A stretch of DNA of 11,126 nt from Baffinella frigidus. Its lineage: Eukaryota > Cryptophyceae > Cryptomonadales > Baffinellaceae. Both the position numbers and the translations under genes were made by a program. This document shows positions 6,917-11,126 of this stretch, piece after piece. The stretch lies in contig MU646824.1 in NCBI GenBank assembly GCA_026770585.1, positions 61,126 to 72,251 of the forward strand, given 5' to 3'. Each line of letters starts with the position of its first letter. Within the stretch, counting starts at the first letter, position 1. Below the pieces are notes generated by a model that had not been told where the DNA came from, ran no database searches, and saw only the letters and a program-made list of their open reading frames with translations.

Positions 6917-9900
6917 ATGAGGCTCATCCTCCGCGTGGTCGCGCTCTCTGTCCTGGCATCCCATGCCAACTGCTTCTTTACCGCCCCTATCACCTTTACC
7001 GCGTGGCGTAACCCCACCTGCACGCCGGCACGTTCCATGGTGAAGATGCCAGCCACTGCGGGAGAGACCTCTCGGAGGTGGCAGGATCTCGCCGAGCGAT
7101 TGGTGGATCCCTTCGTCTCGCCCTTCGATAAGCCGGCCATCGCAGCAGGTTCCAGTCTTACCCTGTCCCCCTCCGCACAGCCCGATGACCAGCGCCAGGT
7201 TTCTGGGGATGGTGGGCTTTGGGTAGTGAGCTACCACCCTCGCTGACCTGTGTGGGTATGAGAAGGGCCAGTTAGAAGCGGCAGTTGACGCTGTTCCCTG
7301 TTCGTGAACCGTGTCGGCAGAGCTGGCGCAAATGGCGCCCAACATCGCCGAGACGCTTCAGGATGTGGTCTCGGGCAAGGAGAAGCCTGAGGACGCGCTG
7401 CTGGGCAAAGAGGGCAAGATCCGTCTGCGGGGGGCGCGCGCCGTGCAGATGCAGATCAAGGAGGACATCCTCCCTGACTTGCAGTCGGAAGGTGCGCGCG
7501 CACCAGCCGAATATTCCTGAGTGCAAGTTACTTTCTCCCTGTGTTTCTCCACTCGATCGATAACGTTGCTTTCCCGCTTGTGTTTCTGGCAGTGCGCGTG
7601 GCGCTCGAGAAGCTGCAGACAGACCTTCAAAACGGCTCGCCGCCACTCGACCCTTCCACGGTACAAGGTGTATGGTTGAGGGTTTAGGGCTGCTGTATGC
7701 CCTCGCGCTCGAGCATAGATGTACTTGACACACACACCGTGTTGTTCTTTTTTCTCGCAACTCGACCCTTTCGCGGTGCCTTTTTCCACGGACCAGGGTC
7801 CATTTATTAGGTAAGTGGTTAGGAAACCAATTTAGTGGTTAGTTTTTAGTCGGGTTGAGTGATTAGGAAACGGACCGCCGTAACTGGAACTGTCCATGGT
7901 ACATGGCAAGCCTTCTTCTTCTTCTTTGTCAGCCTATTTTTGCTCACCAATTTGGTGAGCCCGGGCTCTTTCCCGCTTCACAGTTGACAGATTTGACCTG
8001 CAAACCCAGAATGTCAACATCCACGACCCCTGGGAGGTGGATCAAATAGTGCTCTGGAACATTTGCGATTCACCTGGCCAGCCAGGCCAATTCGCCTGGC
8101 TGTGTCAACTTCATTCCCAATCTTGGTACAAAATCAACTTTTAGGATTTCAGTTCCAGAGCGCAATTTGAGCCACTTGCAAGGTCTAGTGAATGTGAATA
8201 GTCGGTCAACTCAAGTGAGGTAAGGCCAGACACCTTGTTGTTCTTCATTACTCGCACGCCTGGAGATGCGTGATCCAAAAGACTTTTCGCCTTGAGACGA
8301 ACCCGCCTCCTTGGTACTCAACCCAAAAGTCTTGCAGATTTCATCTCAGAAGATAACTGAATCTGTTCCCTAGGTGGCGTTTTTATTTAATTAGGAGACC
8401 TAATTAAATTTACTATGCCCTCACTAGTTTCTCCTATTCAACATCCTATTGAAAAGGAACTGATTCAGTTATCTTCCGAGATCAGATTGGCCGGATGCGC
8501 AACCGACACCAGGACTCCGAAGTAGACCTACCCACTGTGTTTCCTTTGACTGATTTGTATGAAAAGGTTGGCAGATCAGGGCAACTCCCTGGTACAAATC
8601 GACCGTTGGGGACCCTCGTTTCTCGACACCGAAACCGTCAACGCTATACCCGAGATCGGATGGTAGGGGATCTGGTGGAGGGGCTGAGGAAGCGGGCAGT
8701 CTTCCTTCGGTGTCGCCAGGAACAATGGGCGCAACGTGGCACCAGAGTCTCCTCTCCCTTTCCTGCACCCAGTGCGGCCTAGCCTGCGATCCCAACTCGT
8801 TTGCACCCGCGATGCAGGTTGTGGAAGGGCTGCGGAAGCAGTTGGACGATGCGACGTCGGATGGCCGCTTCCCCTCTCTCTCCTCTCTCTCGCTCCCGGA
8901 CCTGCAGGAGATCCAGATGGAGATCCGCAACATCTTCCAGGTGACCCCTCTAAAACCTCCTGGGTGGTTCTGGACCCTTCTTGAACCTTCTAGACCGCCC
9001 TCTCTATCTCGCTCTCCGCATGGAGATCCGCAACGTCTTCCCGTTGGCCTATCTAGAACATTCTAGAACGTTCGAGAACGTTCGAGAACTTTCCAGACCA
9101 CCCTCCCTCCGCGAGCCGTGCATGCATCCAAACTATCTTTCCCGAGGCGGGCCTCTCCGGCCCTCCCTCCTCGCACCGTGACCTGCGCGCCCAACTCGAC
9201 GTGGTATCTTGTGTCTTTTGTGGGGGGGTACATGTCATGGTTTTGGGAAATGTAAGGTCTCTGTTTACGTAAACGGACTTTGCTCTGTGGGTGGCAGTCG
9301 ATGCCCGAAGGCCTCGAGACGCCAGCCTACTCGGTCCTGGAGAGCACCGAGCACTTTGAAATTCGCGAGTACGCGGAGATGGTACCCCGAAACCCGAAAC
9401 CCGAAACCTGGAACCCGAAACCAACCCGAAACCAACCCTGACCTAAAACTCTAAACCCTGAACCCTGAACCCGAAACCCGAACAATGGGAAATGGAACAC
9501 GAAACACGGAACCCGAAACCCCCAATTCCAAACCTCCAAACCTCCAGACTCCAAACTCCAAACTCCAAACCCAAAAACAGGTGGTAGCGAAGACGAGGAT
9601 GGACTCATCAGCGCGCGTCCAGGGCACCGAGTTCTCGTGAGCACCTCGCCCACCGCCTACCTCTGCTCGAGTTCATCTGGTCTCCTCACTATCTTCTCAA
9701 AATGAGGCGACCAGGAGTTGATTCCCCTGGTTTGGTGAGTCGTCAAATTTCAGTGTGAAACCGATCAGTCAACCCGACTGAGGCAGAGCTAGAAAACCCT
9801 AAACCCTAAACCCTAAACCCTAAACTCTGAACCCTAAATCCTAAACTCTGAACCCGAACCCCTAAACCCAAAACTCTAAACCCTAAACCCTAAATTCTGA

Positions 9901-10955
9901 ATCCCAAACCCTCCGGTTCCAAACCTCCTGGTTGCAGGGAGAACGCATGCCGCTGCCTATGGCACGCCTGATTGGATTCAGGAGGATAGGGTTTAGGGTT
10001 TAGAGTTGAGGATTTAGGGTTTAGGGATGGTGGGTGCTGGCTCGCCGGCGTGGACCTGGTTCAGGGTTCAGTCTTTCGGATTTAGTTATGCATTTCACGC
10101 ATCGTGGCCATCTGGTTCTCTTTGGCTGACTACTCTCTAGTTGACATGCTGGGTTCGTGGTACAAATCAGTCAACTTTGGAGTGAAATGCAGGACGCTGG
10201 CGGGGTTTCTGTTCGGGGACAATGCGAACAAGGAGGCGATGAAGATGACCATGCCTGTCATCACCGACGTCTGCCCCCGCCCTATCCGACCCCCCCTGCC
10301 CCAGTCCTAGCTACTCCCCAGACCTCGCTTGGGAGCTCCTGCCCGAACCCGCGTGTTCGTGGCATGTCTCACCGGTGTGTCACGTGTGGCTCCACGCACT
10401 CCATGCATCCATTCCGCCTTTCTTGCCTTGTACAAAATGGACTCGAATCGTGTGTCGTCTGGTACACGTGAGGCTGGGCCTTGCTGAACTTTGTTCGTGA
10501 TTTCTGCTGACCTTTATTCGTGGCTCTGGCTGACCTTGGTTCGTGGCGTTTGCTGACATTTGTTCGCAGCTTATTCTGACCTTTGTTCGTGGCTTGGAAG
10601 CAGGTGCGGGAGGATGGGGCGTCGACGGCCATGGCTTTCGTCATCCCCTCCAAGAACGCGCCCGCCGGTTTCCAATCCCTAAATCCTAACTCTAGTTGGG
10701 TAAACCTTGGATATTCCCAATTGCAACCCTACGCTCTAAACTCTAACCCCTGAACCTTAAATACTCACCCCTAAACCCTAAATCCTGAACACTGAACACT
10801 GAACACTGTACCCTAAACTCTACACCCTAAACCCTACACCCTACACCCTGAACCCTAAACCCTAAACCCAAAACCCTAAACCCTGAACCAGGCCCCGCGT
10901 CGGTCCCGCAGCCCACCGCCTCCTCCTCCAAGGTCCCACCCGCGCGCATCTCCAA
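6917..10955 (+). CDS. plastid-targeted SOUL-family heme-binding protein, 9 exons, 3' end beyond window
   Basis: SOUL/HBP proteins bind heme or tetrapyrroles; plastid members occur in plants and algae. Exons: 6917-7148, 7321-7491, 7593-7660, 8818-8940, 9298-9381, 9581-9636, 10193-10268, 10604-10667 and 10892-10955. All joins are in phase, giving at least 312 residues. Residues 1-19 form a hydrophobic signal peptide (MRLILRVVALSVLASHANC). FFTAP and a basic, S/T-containing stretch follow, as in complex-plastid bipartite leaders with Phe at +1. Residues about 78-198 are mostly helical and unrecognised (MQIKEDILPDL, LPDLQEIQMEIRNIF). The SOUL domain starts near 204: LETPAYSVLESTEHFEIREY, then VVAKTRMD, then TLAGFLFGDNANKEAMKMT with MPVITD, then AMAFVIPSK and SKVPPAR. 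The C-terminal third of the domain is absent and should lie past the right edge. Less certain points: the exon 3 donor (7660, or 7667 paired with an acceptor at 8782), the weak GTCTGC donor after 10268, and the last donor (AA|GTCAGA at 10956). If that last one is not used, a TGA at 10966 would truncate the protein. Confidence 0.85.
7927..8226 (-). mobile_element. family 2 dispersed element, copy D, interrupted
   Basis: 7927-8018 reads CAGCCTATTTTTGCTCACCA, TTTGGTGAGCCCGGGCTCTT, CAGTTGACAGAT and AATGTCAACA, matching copy C. The element resumes at 8196-8226 with GAATAGTCGGTCAACTCAAG and TGAGGTAAGG. The roughly 177 bp in between is absent from copies A and C and contains the family 3 element. 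Confidence 0.7.
8037..8175. mobile_element. 139-bp MITE-like element (family 3) nested in copy D
   Basis: The terminal inverted repeats are 8037-8060 (GTGGATCAAATAGTGCTCTG and on) and 8152-8175, matching at 21 of 24 positions, with weaker pairing continuing a few bases outward. The interior has small inverted repeats (GGCCAGCCAGGCC, CGCCTGGCTG) and no ORF. About 20 bp of extra sequence on each side is unexplained, and no target-site duplication was resolved. Confidence 0.7.
8343..8482. mobile_element. 140-bp MITE-like element (family 1) in SOUL intron 3
   Basis: The terminal inverted repeats at 8343-8369 and 8456-8482 match at 25 of 27 positions (left end ATCTCAGAAGATAACTGAAT). An internal palindrome at 8385-8409 has 11-bp arms (ATTTAATTAGG). 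The right 100 bp matches 1622-1722, and the terminal core matches the 3514-3660 element. It is non-coding. Confidence 0.8.
8876..9041 (+). repeat. local duplication of the 3' end of SOUL exon 4 into intron 4
   Basis: 8917-8938 (in exon 4, encoding MEIRNIF) and 9020-9041 (in intron 4) are identical at 21 of 22 positions. CT-rich sequence precedes both. The intronic copy would read MEIRNVF but has no donor after it. Confidence 0.8.
8968..9098. repeat. 10-bp tandem arrays forming HSE-like TTCnnGAAnn blocks
   Basis: 9051-9100 is five units of 10 bp (for example TTCTAGAACG, TTCGAGAACG). TTC and GAA alternate every 5 bp, exactly the heat-shock-element pattern. A more diverged block at 8968-8995 keeps the same register (TTC at 8968, 8978 and 8988; GA at 8973, 8983 and 8993). 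It lies inside intron 4. Binding by a heat-shock factor is only inferred; a plain minisatellite is the alternative. Confidence 0.7.
9382..9580 (+). repeat. SOUL intron 5, made almost wholly of degenerate telomere-like heptamers
   Basis: The donor is ATG|GTACCC and the acceptor AAACAG|GTGGTA, phase 0, joining EYAEM to VVAKTRMD as expected in SOUL proteins. From the first bases the intron is a C/A-rich 7-bp-like repeat (CCCGAAA, CCTGAAC, TCCAAAC), an extremely decayed CCCTAAA relative that continues to within a few bases of the acceptor. Confidence 0.8.
9731..9792. mobile_element. family 2 rearranged fragment
   Basis: 9767-9792 (CAGTCAACCCGACTGAGGCA, then GAGCTAG) is the end of a family 2 element in minus orientation. 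9741-9760 (CGTCAAATTTCAGTGTGAAA) resembles an internal block in plus orientation. It therefore looks like an inverted or scrambled remnant in intron 6. Confidence 0.5.
9793..9915 (-). repeat. CCCTAAA array in SOUL intron 6
   Basis: It starts with four exact CCCTAAA units directly after the family 2 remnant, then decays (CTCTGAA, CCCGAAC, ATTCTGA). The sense strand of the host gene is C-rich. Confidence 0.93.
9988..10027 (+). repeat. short TTTAGGG array in opposite orientation
   Basis: AGGGTTTAGGGTTTAGAGTT and a few more units, in the same intron as the C-rich array at 9793-9915 but inverted. With the 7676-7689 motif it is one of the two short exceptions to the sense-C-rich rule in this gene. 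Confidence 0.9.
10121..10186 (+). mobile_element. family 2 fragment abutting the exon 7 splice acceptor
   Basis: It reads TGGCTGACTACTCTCTAGTT, GACATGCTGGG and GTCAACTTTGGAGTGAAA, matching the first half of copies A and B. It is followed at once by TGCAG|GACGCTG, the acceptor of exon 7, so element sequence makes up the branch-point and polypyrimidine region of this intron. Confidence 0.65.
10484..10597 (+). repeat. 23-bp tandem array, five units, in SOUL intron 7
   Basis: CTGACCTTTGTTCGTGGC-like units start at 10484, 10507, 10530, 10553 and 10576, a constant 23-bp period with a few substitutions per unit. The array stops just before the acceptor GAAGCAG|GTGCGG of exon 8. Confidence 0.9.
10668..10891 (-). 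repeat. SOUL intron 8, made of CCCTAAA-type heptamers
   Basis: The donor is GCCG|GTTTCC and the acceptor GAACCAG|GCCCCG, phase 1, restoring a Gly codon in NAPAGPASVPQPT. Apart from about 70 bp at its 5' end, the intron is CCCTAAA with variants (CACTGAA, CCCTACA, CCCTGAA). The acceptor itself looks like a variant heptamer (CCCTGAACCAG). Confidence 0.8.
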
Positions 10956-10992
10956 GTCAGAGTTTTGAAACACTTGACTGAAAGTGTCACTA

Positions 10993-11126
10993 AACCCTAA
11001 ACCCTAAAGTCAAGTAACCCTAAACCCTAAACCCTAAACCCTAAACCCTAAACCCTAAACCCTAAACCCTTAACCCTAAACCCTAAACCCTAAACCCTAA
11101 ACCCTAAACCCTAAACCCTAAACCCT
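10993..11126 (-). repeat. near-perfect CCCTAAA array running off the right edge
   Basis: After three units at 10988-11007 and a break (AGTCAAGTAA), exact CCCTAAA repeats run from 11018 to the edge with one single-base slip near 11070. The C-rich strand runs 5'->3' rightward, opposite to a telomere at a right-hand chromosome end. If the SOUL gene uses the donor at 10956, this array lies in its intron 9. Confidence 0.97.

Larger units (their letters stand above)
7661..8817 (+). other. SOUL gene intron 3, a nest of small mobile elements
   Basis: At 1157 bp this is the longest intron of the gene. It contains a family 2 element (7927-8226) split by a family 3 element (8037-8175), and a family 1 element (8343-8482). 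Its 3' part has a short decoy copy of the start of exon 4 (near 8669-8690). A short GAGGGTTTAGGG lies near its 5' end. Confidence 0.65.

Noticed and set aside
7149-7246. Continuation of SOUL exon 1 to the TGA at 7244 as a short complete protein
   Set aside because: A GCAG|GT donor at 7148 joins in phase to the exon at 7321 and continues a coherent protein. The alternative donor at 7198 is out of phase with that exon.
8469-8933. 154-codon minus-strand frame
   Set aside because: It is antisense to SOUL exon 4 and to a family 1 element, with no recognisable domain.
9327-9653. Minus-strand frame rich in Phe/Gly/Val
   Set aside because: It is produced by the degenerate heptamer repeat of intron 5 (reverse reading of CCCGAAA-type units).

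Overview
The window reads as nuclear DNA of a eukaryote with many introns, and most likely of an alga with a complex (secondary, red-lineage) plastid. Three things point there: short exons separated by GT-AG introns, abundant TTTAGGG/CCCTAAA (plant/alveolate/cryptophyte-type) heptamer arrays, and a gene whose first exon encodes a signal peptide followed by a Phe-led transit-peptide-like stretch. A chromerid, dinoflagellate or cryptophyte relative would fit; the species cannot be named from the sequence. No long ORF is a real gene. The two genes found were assembled from exon-sized coding stretches whose splice phases agree.

Layout. 1-366: no recognised gene. 367-1075: degenerate TTTAGGG array. 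1076-2442: no recognised gene, one decayed inverted-repeat element. 2443-6641 (minus strand): scattered exons of a short-chain dehydrogenase/reductase (SDR) gene, separated by introns filled with TTTAGGG repeats, small inverted-repeat elements and an ~340-bp GAA/CAA purine tract. 6642-6916: a 275-bp intergenic region, probably a shared divergent promoter, with a TATAAA 66 bp before the start codon of the right-hand gene. 6917 to the right edge (plus strand): a nine-exon, 3'-incomplete gene for a plastid-targeted SOUL-family heme-binding protein. Its introns hold nested MITE-like elements, an HSE-like 10-bp array, a 23-bp tandem array and CCCTAAA repeats. The window ends inside a near-perfect CCCTAAA array.

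The main oddity is that telomere-like DNA makes up much of the introns, and its orientation flips at the divergent promoter. Nearly all arrays are placed so that the pre-mRNA of either gene carries the C-rich (CCCUAAA) strand, and three of them run straight into a 3' splice site. Two SOUL-gene introns consist almost only of telomere-like heptamers. At the right edge the C-rich strand runs 5'->3' toward the edge, which is the wrong polarity for a capped chromosome end there, so that array is interstitial or marks an assembly join.
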